Shown: piece after piece, positions 1 through 9,591 of the stretch | How positions within the stretch are numbered: position 1 is the first letter of the stretch | How the letters are laid out: each line of letters starts with the position of its first letter | Origin: Variovorax paradoxus B4 | Lineage (GTDB): Bacteria; Pseudomonadota; Gammaproteobacteria; Burkholderiales; Burkholderiaceae_C | Length of the DNA stretch: 64,000 nt | Direction of reading: 5' to 3' | Assembly (NCBI RefSeq): GCF_000463015.1 | Contig: NC_022247.1 | Coordinates: forward strand, 124,001 to 188,000 | The notes under the pieces: model-generated | Database searches by the model: none | What the model was told of the DNA's origin: nothing | The model's input: the letters and a program-made list of their open reading frames with translations, nothing else | Translations under genes and position numbers: made by a program

Positions 1-703
1 ATTCGGCCAGCGCAATCGCGCGGTGCGTGGCCTCGCGCTCCACCAGCATCGGCCGCGCATGCGCGTGGTAGCGCGGCGCGGTGCGCCCGGCCGCTTCGAG
101 GCGGCGCGTGAGCCATTCGATGCAGTCGGCGTTCTCGGCATGGATCATGGCCATGGCGCCGTGCGCGCGCGCGACGTCGAGCACGTCCAGCACCTGGCCG
201 TCGTCGAGCTTGAGGTCGTCGTAGGTCATGTAGATCTTGAACGAGCTGTAGCCCTCGCGGATCAGCGCCGGCAGCTCCTCGCGCAGCACCGTGGGCGTCG
301 GGTCGCTCACGATCAGGTGAAAGGCGTAGTCGACATGCGCCTGGCCTTCGGCGCGGCGGTGGTAGTCGTCCACCGCCGCGCGCAGCGACTGCCCCTTGGC
401 CTGCGCCGCGAAGGGAATCACCGTGGTGGTGCCGCCGCAGGCCGCGCTGCGTGTGCCGCTGGCAAAGCCGTCGGCCATGCGCATGGGGGCGGGCATCGGC
501 TGGTCGAGGTGGCAGTGGGCATCGACGCCGCCGGGCGTCACTGCCCGGCCGGCCGCGTCGATCTCGCGCGCACCGCCGGCCAGCGCGAGGCCGAGCTGCA
601 CGATGCGCCCCTCGCGCACCCCGATGTCGCAGTGGAAGGTGTCGCTGGCCGTGACGGCCTGCGCATTGCGGATCACCAGGTCGAAGGCCGAGTGGGAGCT
701 CAT
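1..703 (-). CDS. Dihydropyrimidinase/hydantoinase-family amidohydrolase (N-terminal part, cut by window edge)
   Basis: About 234 codons are visible from an ATG at 703 and the frame stays open to base 1, so the C-terminal half is missing. The product is a cyclic amidohydrolase that opens hydantoin, dihydropyrimidine or related cyclic amide rings. Visible landmarks are the metal-binding AHCHLDQP motif (H63, H65), GTTTVIPF, a SFKIYMTYDD segment whose lysine (about K156) fits the carboxylated metal-bridging lysine, and MIHAEN. It diverges from an arylmalonate-decarboxylase-like gene over an AT-rich spacer with two operator-like repeats. Such racemase/decarboxylase-fold partners often accompany hydantoinases. 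The exact substrate cannot be told from half a protein, and allantoinase or dihydroorotase are less likely alternatives. Confidence 0.82.
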   Translation of the reverse strand, partial: MSSHSAFDLVIRNAQAVTASDTFHCDIGVREGRIVQLGLALAGGAREIDAAGRAVTPGGVDAHCHLDQPMPAPMRMADGFASGTRSAACGGTTTVIPFAAQAKGQSLRAAVDDYHRRAEGQAHVDYAFHLIVSDPTPTVLREELPALIREGYSSFKIYMTYDDLKLDDGQVLDVLDVARAHGAMAMIHAENADCIEWLTRRLEAAGRTAPRYHAHARPMLVEREATHRAIALAE

Positions 704-721
704 GGAAAGGCGTGCCTCATT

Positions 722-756
722 TTTTGTCAACAAAAGGTATTGAATATTGTCGACAT
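722..756. promoter_or_regulatory. Two operator-like repeats TTGTC(A/G)ACA(A/T)
   Basis: The AT-rich spacer between the divergent hydantoinase and decarboxylase-like genes contains TTGTCAACAA (724-733, inside a TTTTGT-CA-ACAAAA palindrome at 722-735) and TTGTCGACAT (747-756, with the perfect palindrome TGTCGACA at 748-755). Centres are 23 bp apart. The TTGTC-ACA form resembles operators of FCD-type GntR regulators, which often control such genes. No regulator gene is adjacent in the window, so the binding protein is inferred only by motif style. Confidence 0.45.
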
Positions 757-829
757 AATCATCAACAATCAAGCGGCCCGGAAGCAGTGATTACGCGGAT
801 GCCGGCCATCCGCACACAAAAGGAAACCC

Positions 830-1555
830 ATGACGCGCCCCCTTCGCCTTGGCGTGCTCACGCCCTCGTCCAACACCGCGCTGGAGCCGCTGACCGGCAC
901 CCTGGCCGCCTGCGTGCCGGGCTGCAGCGCCCATTTCTCGCGCTTCAGGGTGACGGAGATCTCGCTCTCGGCCGCGGGCCTGGGCCAGTTCGACGACAGC
1001 AAGATCCTTGCCGCCGCCGAGTTGCTGGCCGATGCGCAGGTCGACGTGATCGCCTGGAGCGGCACCTCGTCGGGCTGGCTGGGCTTCGATGCCGACCGGC
1101 GCCTGGTCGAGCGCATCCGCGAGCGCACCGGCATCGCCGCCACCACCGCCGTGCTGGCGCTCAACGAACTGCTGGCGCTGCGCGGCGTGAAGCGGCTCGG
1201 GCTGGTGACGCCCTACACCGCCGACGTGCAGCAGCGCATCGTCGACAACTACCGCGCGCTCGGCATCGAGGTGGTGGCCGAGCGCCACCTGGGCATCCGC
1301 GTGAACCACGACTTCGCGCTGGTCGAGCCCGCGCAGCTGATGGCATCGATGCGCGAGGTGGCGGCCGCGCGGCCCGAGGCCATCACCACCTTCTGCACCA
1401 ACCTGCACGCCGCGCCCCTGGCCGAGGCGTTCGAGGCCGAAACCGGCATCGCGCTGCTCGACACCGTGAGTACCACCGTCTGGGGCCAGCTGCGCGCCGT
1501 GGGGGCCGATCCGGCGCAGGTGCGCGGCTGGGGCGCGCTGTTCGGCTGGCGGTGA
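830..1555 (+). CDS. Arylmalonate decarboxylase / maleate isomerase / Asp-Glu racemase-superfamily enzyme
   Basis: A 241-residue protein with the N-terminal LGVLTPSSNTALEP signature of the maleate-isomerase/arylmalonate-decarboxylase branch of the Asp/Glu racemase superfamily. Racemases and maleate isomerases use two catalytic cysteines. Here the first position is occupied by a GTSSG loop (residues 78-82), while the second cysteine is present (C189 in TTFCTN). That one-cysteine pattern is the one known for arylmalonate decarboxylase, so decarboxylation of a malonate-type acid is plausible but inferred. The start is supported by an AAAGGA sequence 7-12 bases upstream. It diverges from the hydantoinase gene, suggesting a shared pathway. 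Confidence 0.75.
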   Translation: MTRPLRLGVLTPSSNTALEPLTGTLAACVPGCSAHFSRFRVTEISLSAAGLGQFDDSKILAAAELLADAQVDVIAWSGTSSGWLGFDADRRLVERIRERTGIAATTAVLALNELLALRGVKRLGLVTPYTADVQQRIVDNYRALGIEVVAERHLGIRVNHDFALVEPAQLMASMREVAAARPEAITTFCTNLHAAPLAEAFEAETGIALLDTVSTTVWGQLRAVGADPAQVRGWGALFGWR

Positions 1556-1591
1556 TGAGCCCGGCTCAGGCCCGGGCTGCGGGGCCTACAC

Positions 1592-1996
1592 CTACAGCCA
1601 CTTGCCGCTGCCCGTCGGCATCTGGATGGTGGTGGCGGGGTCGCCGCTGTTCACCAGCGAGTCGATCGCAATGCTCAGCAGCGAGATGAAGATGCTCGCG
1701 AAGAAAGCGGTCCAGAAGCCCGAAAGCTTGAATCCGCGCACCAGCGCGGCCACCAGCATGATCATCAGCGCGTTGATCACCAGCAGGAAGAGGCCGAGCG
1801 TCAACAGCGTCAGCGGCAGCGTGAGCACGATCAGGAGCGGCTTCACGACGGCATTGGCCAGGCCCAGCAGCAGGGCCGAGATCACGAGCGCGGAAGTGCT
1901 CTCGAACTTGATGCCGCGGAAGATCAGGCTGGCCACCCACAGCGACAGCGCGGTGATGGCCCAGTGCACGAGAAAGGGAGCGAGGTTGTTCAGCAT
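1592..1996 (-). CDS. Phage-holin-4 superfamily small membrane protein
   Basis: A 134-residue protein that is nearly all membrane segments: about four hydrophobic helices around residues 8-26, 33-57, 60-84 and 95-115. The short GLANAVVKPLL and LPLTLLTLGLF stretches are typical of the widespread PF04020-type family of bacterial inner-membrane proteins. Despite the holin-like name, most members sit in chromosomes away from phage genes, and no phage genes are nearby here. Function is unknown. The ATG at 1996 was chosen because upstream codons lack membrane-protein character and run into the neighbouring LysR gene in another frame. Confidence 0.7.
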   Translation of the reverse strand: MLNNLAPFLVHWAITALSLWVASLIFRGIKFESTSALVISALLLGLANAVVKPLLIVLTLPLTLLTLGLFLLVINALMIMLVAALVRGFKLSGFWTAFFASIFISLLSIAIDSLVNSGDPATTIQMPTGSGKWL

Positions 1997-2049
1997 GGTG
2001 AGGGGCGCAAGGCGTGCGCGATGGTGCGGACCATCATATCGGCACTGTC

Positions 2050-2958
2050 TTAGGCGGCGCGGCGCTGCGCCTCGGCCAGCAGCCAGTCGCTGAAGAACTT
2101 CAGCAGCGGCCGCTGGTCGGCGCGCTCGGGCGTCACGAGGTAGTAGTTGCGCTCGCCCGACAGCGGCCGCGCGCAGGCCACCACCAGTTCGCCGCGCGCG
2201 AGTTCGTCGGCCACCAGCATCGTGGGCATCAGCGCCACGCCCAGGCCGTGCGAGGCGGCCGCGGCCAGGATGGAAAACAGCTCGTAGCGCGGGCCGCCGC
2301 GCGCATTGGGCGCATCGACCTGCTGCGCGTCGAACCATTGGCGCCAGCCATCGGGCCGCGTGCTCTGCTGCAGCAGCGGCATCTGCGCGATGGCCGCCGG
2401 CGTCACGGCCCTGCCGCGCGGCAGCAGCGACGGGCTGCACACCGGCACCACGTCCTCGTGCATCAGCATGAGTGCGCGCGTGCCGGCCCAGTTCTCGACC
2501 TGCGCGGGCGTGCCGGCATACAGCGCGGCGTCGAACTCCGCATCGGCAAAGAGAAAGGGGCGGGTGCGCGTCTCGATGTGCACCACCACGTCGGGCTGCA
2601 ATGCCGCGAAGCCCTTCAGGCGCGGCATCAGCCAGCGCGTGGCAAAGGTGGGCACGGCCGCCAATGAGAGCGAGCCGCCTTCGCCCTGGTGCGCCATGGC
2701 GTCGAGCGTGTCGCGCTCCATGGCCTCGAGCCGCTTGGTGATCTGCCGCGCATAGGCCGCGCCGCTCGCGGTGAGCGCCACGCCGTGGCGGGTGCGGCGG
2801 AACAGCGCCACGCCCAGGAAGGCTTCGAGCGTGCCGATCTGGCGCGACACCGCGCTCTGCGTGAGCGCGAGTTCCTGCGCGGCGCGCGTGTAGCTCTCGT
2901 GGCGCGCGGCGGCGTCGAAGCACACGAGGGTCTGCAGGGGCGGGATCTTGCGGCGCAT
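2050..2958 (-). CDS. LysR-family regulator (GcvA/GcdR-like), likely for the glutarate genes
   Basis: A 302-residue LysR regulator. The N-terminal winged helix (about residues 8-65) contains AAARHESYTRAAQELALTQSAVSRQI, and the rest is a periplasmic-binding-like effector domain. The opening PPLQTLVCFDAAARHESYTRAA is typical of the GcvA subgroup. It is divergent from gcdH across a 176-bp spacer holding a near-perfect palindrome, the usual layout for a LysR activator of the neighbouring operon. In pseudomonads a related regulator (GcdR) responds to glutarate. The same role here is inferred from position. Confidence 0.85.
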   Translation of the reverse strand: MRRKIPPLQTLVCFDAAARHESYTRAAQELALTQSAVSRQIGTLEAFLGVALFRRTRHGVALTASGAAYARQITKRLEAMERDTLDAMAHQGEGGSLSLAAVPTFATRWLMPRLKGFAALQPDVVVHIETRTRPFLFADAEFDAALYAGTPAQVENWAGTRALMLMHEDVVPVCSPSLLPRGRAVTPAAIAQMPLLQQSTRPDGWRQWFDAQQVDAPNARGGPRYELFSILAAAASHGLGVALMPTMLVADELARGELVVACARPLSGERNYYLVTPERADQRPLLKFFSDWLLAEAQRRAA

Positions 2959-3022
2959 GTATGCCGGTAGTGTATGACTGGGCGGACGCCGTCACCAATG
3001 GAAACGTCTTGCCAGGCGGGTG

Positions 3023-3049
3023 CCAGATGTGCGCAAGGCGCATATCTGG
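3023..3049. promoter_or_regulatory. 27-bp near-perfect palindrome upstream of gcdH
   Basis: The arms CCAGATGTGCGC (3023-3034) and GCGCATATCTGG (3038-3049) surround AAG. The arms pair with a single mismatch. The element lies between the divergent LysR gene and gcdH, 85 bp before the gcdH start, where a LysR recognition site is expected. It is the only strong dyad I see in this spacer. Confidence 0.55.
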
Positions 3050-3134
3050 GTGAGGATTCATCGTTTGCGCCCGGGCCCCCGCATGGCTAGGATCGAGCCA
3101 TTCCCCCTCTTTTCCCTCTTCCGGAGACAAGCAC

Positions 3135-4334
<1,200 letters not shown>

Positions 4335-4342
4335 ACGAACGC

Positions 4343-5581
4343 ATGACAGCCAAGCCCGCAGCACTCGACGGCATCAAGGTCCTCGATCTGTCCCGCGTGC
4401 TCGCGGGCCCGTGGTGCACGCAGATCCTCGCCGACCTGGGCGCCGACGTCGTCAAGATCGAACGCCCCGGCGTCGGCGACGACACGCGCACCTGGGGGCC
4501 GCCCTTCATCAGGGACGCGAACGGCAACGACACCGACCAGGCCAGCTACTTCACCGCCTGCAACCGCAACAAGCGCTCGGTCACGGTCGACATGGCCACG
4601 CCCGAGGGGCAGGCGCTGCTCAAGCAGATGGCGGCGCAGGCCGACATCGTGGTGGAAAACTTCAAGACCGGCGGCCTGAAGCAGTACGGGCTCGACCACG
4701 AGAGCCTGCGCGCGGCCAACCCGCGCCTCGTCTACTGCAGCGTGACCGGCTTCGGCCACGACGGCCCGTACGCCGAGCGCGCGGGCTACGACCTGATGAT
4801 CCAGGCCATGACCGGCATGATGAGCATCACCGGCCGTCCCGACGGCGAGCCCGGCGGCGGCCCGCTGCGCGTGGGCGTGGCGCTCACCGACCTGTTCACC
4901 GGCGTCTATGCGAGCACTGCCATCCTCGCGGCGCTGCAGGTGCGCGACCGCACGGGCGAAGGCCAGCACATCGACATGGCGCTGCTCGACGTGGGCATGG
5001 CCATCCTCGCCAACCAGGCCAGCGCCTTCCTCAACACCGGCAAGGCACCGCAGCGCCAGGGCAACACGCACCCGAGCCTGGCGCCGTATCAAGACTTTCC
5101 GACACTCGACGGCTCGATGCTGCTGGCCATCGGCAACAACGGCCAGTTCGCGCGCTTCTGCGAAGCGGCCGGCCACGCCGAGTGGGCCGCCGATGCGCGC
5201 TTTGCGACCAACACGCTGCGCGTGAAGCACCGCGGCGTGCTCATTCCGATGATGGAAGCGCTCACGCGCACCCGCACCACCACCGACTGGGTCACGCTGC
5301 TCGAAGACAAGGCCGTGCCCTGCGGCCCGATCAACGACATCGCCCAGGCCTTCGACGACGCGCAGGTCAAGTCGCGCGGCCTGGCCGTCACGCTGCCGCG
5401 CGATGCGGGCGACGGCATCGAAAGCATCACCGGCGTGGCGAGCCCGCTGCGCCTCACGGCCACGCCGCCCGTGCTGCGCCATGCGCCGCCGGCGCTCGGG
5501 CAGCACACGCGCGAGGTGCTGGCCGAGTTCGGCATCGATGGCGCGCGCTTCGACGCGCTGCGCGCGGCCGGCGTGGTCTGA
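4343..5581 (+). CDS. CaiB/BaiF-type (class III) CoA-transferase, probable glutarate CoA-transferase
   Basis: A 412-residue class III CoA-transferase. The N-terminal LDGIKVLDLSRVLAGPWCTQILADLGADVVKIERP is the family hallmark, and GYDLMIQAMTGMMSITG carries the aspartate (D150) that forms the acyl-enzyme anhydride in this family. The gene starts 8 bases after gcdH, so it most likely activates glutarate to glutaryl-CoA, with succinyl-CoA as the usual donor in characterised homologues. Substrate assignment rests on this neighbourhood. The start at 4343 begins immediately before the conserved N-terminus. Confidence 0.88.
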   Translation: MTAKPAALDGIKVLDLSRVLAGPWCTQILADLGADVVKIERPGVGDDTRTWGPPFIRDANGNDTDQASYFTACNRNKRSVTVDMATPEGQALLKQMAAQADIVVENFKTGGLKQYGLDHESLRAANPRLVYCSVTGFGHDGPYAERAGYDLMIQAMTGMMSITGRPDGEPGGGPLRVGVALTDLFTGVYASTAILAALQVRDRTGEGQHIDMALLDVGMAILANQASAFLNTGKAPQRQGNTHPSLAPYQDFPTLDGSMLLAIGNNGQFARFCEAAGHAEWAADARFATNTLRVKHRGVLIPMMEALTRTRTTTDWVTLLEDKAVPCGPINDIAQAFDDAQVKSRGLAVTLPRDAGDGIESITGVASPLRLTATPPVLRHAPPALGQHTREVLAEFGIDGARFDALRAAGVV

Positions 5582-5606
5582 ACCCCATGTAGAAAGGACG
5601 CACGCC

Positions 5607-6044
5607 ATGGCCGATCCGACGCACAGCCTGCCGTTCTCGGTCCTGCGCATCGACCATGTCGTGCTGCGCGTGAAGGACATCGTGCAGTCGATCGCCTTCT
5701 ACCGCGACGTGCTTGGCTGCCAGGTCGAGAAGCGCCGCGACGACCTGGGGCTGGTGCACTTGCGCGCAGGCTCGAGCCTGATCGACCTTGTCACGCACGA
5801 CGGCCCGCTCGGCCGGCAGGGCGGCGCGCTCGCCGGCAAGGAAGGCCGCAACGTCGACCACCTTTGCCTGCGCATCGAGCCCTTCGACGAGGCGGCCATC
5901 CGTGCGCTGATGGCCCGGCACGGCGTGCCGGTGCATGGCGAGGTGCAGAACAACTTCGGCGCCGAAGGCAACGGACCTTCGATCTACATCGCCGACCCCG
6001 ACGGCAACGGCGTCGAGCTGAAAGGGCCGGCAGGCAGCAACTAG
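5607..6044 (+). CDS. VOC-family (glyoxalase/dioxygenase-fold) metalloprotein
   Basis: A 145-residue single VOC domain with two beta-alpha-beta-beta-beta halves. Candidate metal ligands are H17 (RIDHVVL), H85 (VDHLCLRI) and E137 (GVELKG). This matches glyoxalase I-like or methylmalonyl-CoA-epimerase-like folds, but the exact activity is not evident. An AGAAAGGA ribosome site lies 9-16 bases upstream of the ATG. It follows the CoA-transferase by 25 bases and is probably the last gene of the glutarate operon. Its stop overlaps the convergent membrane-protein gene by 4 bases. Confidence 0.75.
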   Translation: MADPTHSLPFSVLRIDHVVLRVKDIVQSIAFYRDVLGCQVEKRRDDLGLVHLRAGSSLIDLVTHDGPLGRQGGALAGKEGRNVDHLCLRIEPFDEAAIRALMARHGVPVHGEVQNNFGAEGNGPSIYIADPDGNGVELKGPAGSN

Positions 6045-6499
6045 CCGGCGCGCCCGACGGTCGCCACGGCGAACACCGCCACGCCGAGCGCGAGGTTCAC
6101 CGTCACCAGCAGGCGCACGGTATTGAGCCGCGCGGCGGCCACCGGCCATGCGCTTTCCTCCACCGCGCGGCGCAGCGCCCTGAACACCGAGGCGCGGATG
6201 TACACGTAGATGCCGGCCATCACGATGGCGATGCCCATCATCGCCTCCACGCGCCAGTGCACCGCGCGGAAGCCGCCCGCGAGCAGGATCATCGCCACGC
6301 CGGTCACGAACAGCAGCGTGACGGCCGCGTCCACGCCGACGAAGAAGCGCCGCAGCGCCGCTGCCATCGTGCGCAGGCGCAGCGGCGGCTCCAGCGTGGC
6401 GACGGCGGCGGGGCGCACCGCGAAGTGCAGGGTGGCCATGCCGCCGACCCAGAAGGCGGCGGCGAGAAGATGGATGAGGAGCAGGATGACGTAGGACAT
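6041..6499 (-). CDS. CopD-like four-helix inner-membrane protein
   Basis: A 152-residue protein with about four membrane helices (residues 2-24, 52-75, 82-103, 125-147). The N-terminal LLIHLLAAAFWVGGMATLH resembles the CopD/DUF4149-type fold, in which histidines in the first helices may bind haem or copper. H10, W17 and H25 are visible. There is no copper operon around it, so a copper role is not supported beyond the fold. It converges on the VOC gene with a 4-base overlap and diverges from the PEP-mutase-like gene. Confidence 0.6.
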   Translation of the reverse strand: MSYVILLLIHLLAAAFWVGGMATLHFAVRPAAVATLEPPLRLRTMAAALRRFFVGVDAAVTLLFVTGVAMILLAGGFRAVHWRVEAMMGIAIVMAGIYVYIRASVFRALRRAVEESAWPVAAARLNTVRLLVTVNLALGVAVFAVATVGRAG

Positions 6500-6598
6500 G
6501 GGGGTCGATCAGAACACCGAAAGGTGCGCTCGCGCAATGTCCACGCCGTTGCGTTAAAACCCCATCCTTCGCACGCAAGAAAGAAAGATGAGGCTGCC

Positions 6599-7429
6599 AT
6601 GACCCGCACCGTCGCCCAGAAACGCGCCGACTTCCGCGCGCTGCACGAACAGGGCTGCTTCGCCATCCCCAACCCCTGGGACACGGGCAGCGCGCGCTAC
6701 CTGCAGGGCCTGGGCTTCAAGGCGCTGGCCACCACGAGCTCGGGCCATGCATGGTCACAGGGCCTGGCCGACGGGGCGCAATCGCGCGACACCGTGCTGG
6801 CCCATCTGCGCGACATCGCCAGCGCCACCGACCTGCCCGTGAATGCGGACTTCGAGAACGGCTTCGCGGCCGATGCCCAAGGCGTGGCGGAAAGCGTGCG
6901 GCTCGCGGTCCAGACCGGCGTGGCGGGCCTGTCGATCGAGGACTCGACCGGCGACGCGGCGAACCCGCTGTTCGAGATCGACGTCGCGGTCGAGCGGCTG
7001 CGCGCGGCGCGCAGGGCCATCGACGCGGCCGGCGGCGACACGCTGCTGGTGGGCCGCGCCGAGAACTTCTTCGTCGGCCGCCCTGACCTGGACGACGCCA
7101 TCGCCCGCCTCAAGGCCTACGCCGAGGCCGGCGCCGATTGCCTCTACGCGCCGGGCATCCGCACGCGCGAGCAGATCGCGGCGGTGGTTGCCGCGGTGGC
7201 GCCCAAGCCGGTCAACCTGCTGATCGGCTGGCCCAGCGAGCTCAGCATGCAGGACATTGCCGCGCTCGGCGTGCGGCGCGTCAGCGTGGGCGGCGCGCTC
7301 GCCCGCGCGGCCTGGGGCGGCTTCGACCGCGCCGCGCGGGCGCTTGCCGAGAAGGGGCGTTTCGACGGCTTCGAAGGCGCGGCCTCGGGGGCCGATCTCA
7401 ATGGGTTCTTCGGCCCGTTCTCCGAATAG
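6599..7429 (+). CDS. Isocitrate lyase / PEP mutase-family protein
   Basis: A 276-residue TIM-barrel protein of the PEP mutase/isocitrate lyase superfamily: PNPWDTGSARYLQGLGFKALATTSSG (phosphate/substrate loop), PVNADFENGF (Mg-binding acidic residues) and VGRAENFF. It lacks the KKCGH catalytic loop of true isocitrate and methylisocitrate lyases. It therefore fits the broad group that includes oxaloacetate decarboxylases and carboxyvinyl-phosphonate enzymes, and the substrate is unknown. The ATG at 6599 follows a GAAAGAAAGATGAGG purine stretch. A uracil-DNA-glycosylase-like gene follows 16 bases downstream and is probably co-transcribed. Confidence 0.75.
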   Translation: MTRTVAQKRADFRALHEQGCFAIPNPWDTGSARYLQGLGFKALATTSSGHAWSQGLADGAQSRDTVLAHLRDIASATDLPVNADFENGFAADAQGVAESVRLAVQTGVAGLSIEDSTGDAANPLFEIDVAVERLRAARRAIDAAGGDTLLVGRAENFFVGRPDLDDAIARLKAYAEAGADCLYAPGIRTREQIAAVVAAVAPKPVNLLIGWPSELSMQDIAALGVRRVSVGGALARAAWGGFDRAARALAEKGRFDGFEGAASGADLNGFFGPFSE

Positions 7430-7445
7430 CGCGCCCGCTGCCGCC

Positions 7446-8024
7446 ATGGACGCGCTCCTTGCGGAAATCCGCAGCTGCACCGCCTGCGCCGCGCAGCTGC
7501 CGCTGGGCCCGCGGCCGGTGGTGCAGGCCAGCGCCACCGCGCGCCTGCTGATCGTCGGCCAGGCGCCGAGCCTGACGGTGCACGCCACCGGCCTGCCATG
7601 GAACGACAAGAGCGGCGAGCAGCTGCGCCGCTGGCTCGGCATCGACCGCGAGGTGTTCTACGACGCCGCGCGCATCGCGATCATGCCGATGGGTTACTGC
7701 TACCCCGGCCGCGGCAGCAGCGGCGACCTGCCACCGCGCCGCGAATGCGCCGAGCTCTGGCATGCGCGCCTGCTCGCGCAGATGAGCCGGGTCGAGCTCA
7801 CGCTGCTGATCGGCCAGTACGCGCAGCGCCACTTCCTGGGCGCGGCGCGCAAGGCCGGCGTCACCGAAACCGTCGCGGCCTTTGCGGAATTTGCACCGCG
7901 CTTCATTCCGCTGCCGCATCCGTCGCCGCGGAACACCGGCTGGTTCAAGCACCACCCGTGGTTCGAGAGCGAGGTGCTGCCGGTGCTGCGCGAACGCGTG
8001 CGGCGGGCGCTCGCGCAGCCCTAG
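7446..8024 (+). CDS. Uracil-DNA glycosylase-superfamily protein
   Basis: A 192-residue protein of the UDG superfamily (COG1573-like). LIVGQAPS (residues 35-42) matches the water-activating motif A region and LPHPSPRN the C-terminal motif B. CxxC (C11, C14) near the N-terminus plus later cysteines (in GYCYPG and RRECAELW) resemble the 4Fe-4S set of family 4/5 enzymes, although the full four-cysteine spacing is unusual. Uracil removal is likely but not certain. Its TAG stop lies inside CTAG at 8021-8024, which is the exact left target duplication of the adjacent insertion sequence. The protein therefore remains intact despite the insertion. Confidence 0.78.
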   Translation: MDALLAEIRSCTACAAQLPLGPRPVVQASATARLLIVGQAPSLTVHATGLPWNDKSGEQLRRWLGIDREVFYDAARIAIMPMGYCYPGRGSSGDLPPRRECAELWHARLLAQMSRVELTLLIGQYAQRHFLGAARKAGVTETVAAFAEFAPRFIPLPHPSPRNTGWFKHHPWFESEVLPVLRERVRRALAQP

Positions 8025-8042
8025 CCTGGATATTTCGCGAGT
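8025..8042 (+). repeat. Left terminal inverted repeat of the IS1380-family element
   Basis: CCTGGATATTTCGCGAGT, 18 bp, identical to the reverse complement of 9592-9609. It begins directly after CTAG. Confidence 0.95.
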
Positions 8043-8195
8043 GACGTGTCGCGATGGCAGTTGATCAATGTAGGGCGCGAAGCGCGCGATACAACCGCGA
8101 TGAGTGAGATTTCAGCCGCATTGCTGGGGCTGAAGACGCAGTGCCCCCTTACCCCCGTTGTTTGTCGACGTGCCGGGGACAGCACTCGACGCGAT

Positions 8196-9566
8196 CTATG
8201 GAGCCAGTGCGCGAGCGGCCGTGAGGAAGACGTGCTTGAGCGGGTGGTGCGAGGCCAGCAGCAGGCGGATGCGACGGGTATTGCGCAGCACGGCGGCGCC
8301 GATCTTGAGCAGCTTGACGCGGATGGTGGCGGTGCACGCGCGTTCCAACTGCGTGCCTTGAAGGGCCAGCCGGCGCAGGTTGATCATCAAGGTGTAGGCC
8401 AGCGCAGCCAACAGCAGGCGCAACTGGTTGGACGCGAAGCGGCGACAACTGCCGCGGCGACCGAACAGGTCGATCTGCGCTTCCTTGATGCGGTTCTCGG
8501 CCTCACCGCGGGCGCAGTACAAGTCCTCGTACAGCGACTTGGCGTCTCCCGCTTCCAGGCTCGTGACCACGAAGCGTGGATTGCGCCCTTGCGCGCCGTG
8601 CTCCAGCCGCGCGATGACGCGCCGCTCACGCTCCCAGCTGCGCGTTGCATATCGGAACTCGCCGATCAGGCGCTGCTTCGTGCCGACGGCTTCGTACTGT
8701 TCGGCCAGCGCGTGTTCAGCGATGGCCACGCGTTCAAGCAAGGCGGAGTTCTTCTGCAGGCCCACGATGTAGTCAATGCCCCAGGCGTCGAAGCGGCGCA
8801 GCGCCTTCGGGCGACAGAAGCCGGAGTCGCCGCGCACCACGAGCCGCACGCCGGGCCACGCCTGGCGCAGCCGTCGCGCGATCAGCTTGATCAACGCGCT
8901 GAGCACGCTGGCCGGATCGCGCCAGCTCGGGCGCAGCACGCACGCAAGCATGTCTTGCCCACAGAAGATGTACAGCGGCAAGTAGCAGTAGTTGTCGTAG
9001 TGGGCGTGGAAGTGCGCGCCTTCCTGGTCACCGTACAGCGGGATGTGCGTGGCATCGATGTCGAGCACGAGTTCGTCGGGGATCGTCATGCGGCTAGCGA
9101 TGAATTGATCCAACAAAACAGCGTGCAACGCCGCGGCATGCTCGCTCGTGGCCGAAGTCTCCAACCGGCTCAACGTCGGCGCCGAGGCCAGCTCAACGAC
9201 ACGACCTACCGCCGTTTGGTGCGCCAGGTCATGGCGCAGCGTGTTGTGCTGCGAAACACTTTCCCAGCCACAACACAAGCCGTACACGCGCTGCGCGAGC
9301 AGACTGCGAATGTCGTGACGCACGCTGGCCTTGCGCCGTGCGTCAGCGAACACGCGCGCCGCCGCGCGCGTCAAGCCGATGCGCTCATCGACTTGCTTGA
9401 GCAGTACCGCACCACCGTCGCTGACGATATCTCCGCCGTCAAACGCCGCCTCCACGACGCGACGCCCAACCTTGCAAAATCTCACTGGCACATCGGTACA
9501 CTTTGGCACTGGCAGTCCTGTTCTCGAGTTGCATGTTCTTGGCATCAGATACCAATAACAACGCAT
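8196..9566 (-). CDS. IS1380-family DDE transposase
   Basis: A 456-residue transposase that cuts and rejoins the element ends. Family landmarks are AFDGGDIVSDGGAVLL near the N-terminus, LVLDIDATHIPLYGDQ (first catalytic Asp), the YDNYCYLPLYIFCG block, VVRGDSGFCRP (second Asp) and CARGEAENRIKEAQIDLF (catalytic Glu), followed by NQLRLLLAALAYTLM. All three DDE positions are present and the frame is unbroken. The start may be 9566 or an in-frame ATG at 9545, as neither has a strong ribosome site. It fills nearly all of the element. Confidence 0.95.
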   Translation of the reverse strand: MRCYWYLMPRTCNSRTGLPVPKCTDVPVRFCKVGRRVVEAAFDGGDIVSDGGAVLLKQVDERIGLTRAAARVFADARRKASVRHDIRSLLAQRVYGLCCGWESVSQHNTLRHDLAHQTAVGRVVELASAPTLSRLETSATSEHAAALHAVLLDQFIASRMTIPDELVLDIDATHIPLYGDQEGAHFHAHYDNYCYLPLYIFCGQDMLACVLRPSWRDPASVLSALIKLIARRLRQAWPGVRLVVRGDSGFCRPKALRRFDAWGIDYIVGLQKNSALLERVAIAEHALAEQYEAVGTKQRLIGEFRYATRSWERERRVIARLEHGAQGRNPRFVVTSLEAGDAKSLYEDLYCARGEAENRIKEAQIDLFGRRGSCRRFASNQLRLLLAALAYTLMINLRRLALQGTQLERACTATIRVKLLKIGAAVLRNTRRIRLLLASHHPLKHVFLTAARALAP

Positions 9567-9591
9567 CCCGGCTCAGGGCTGCCGACCTTCT

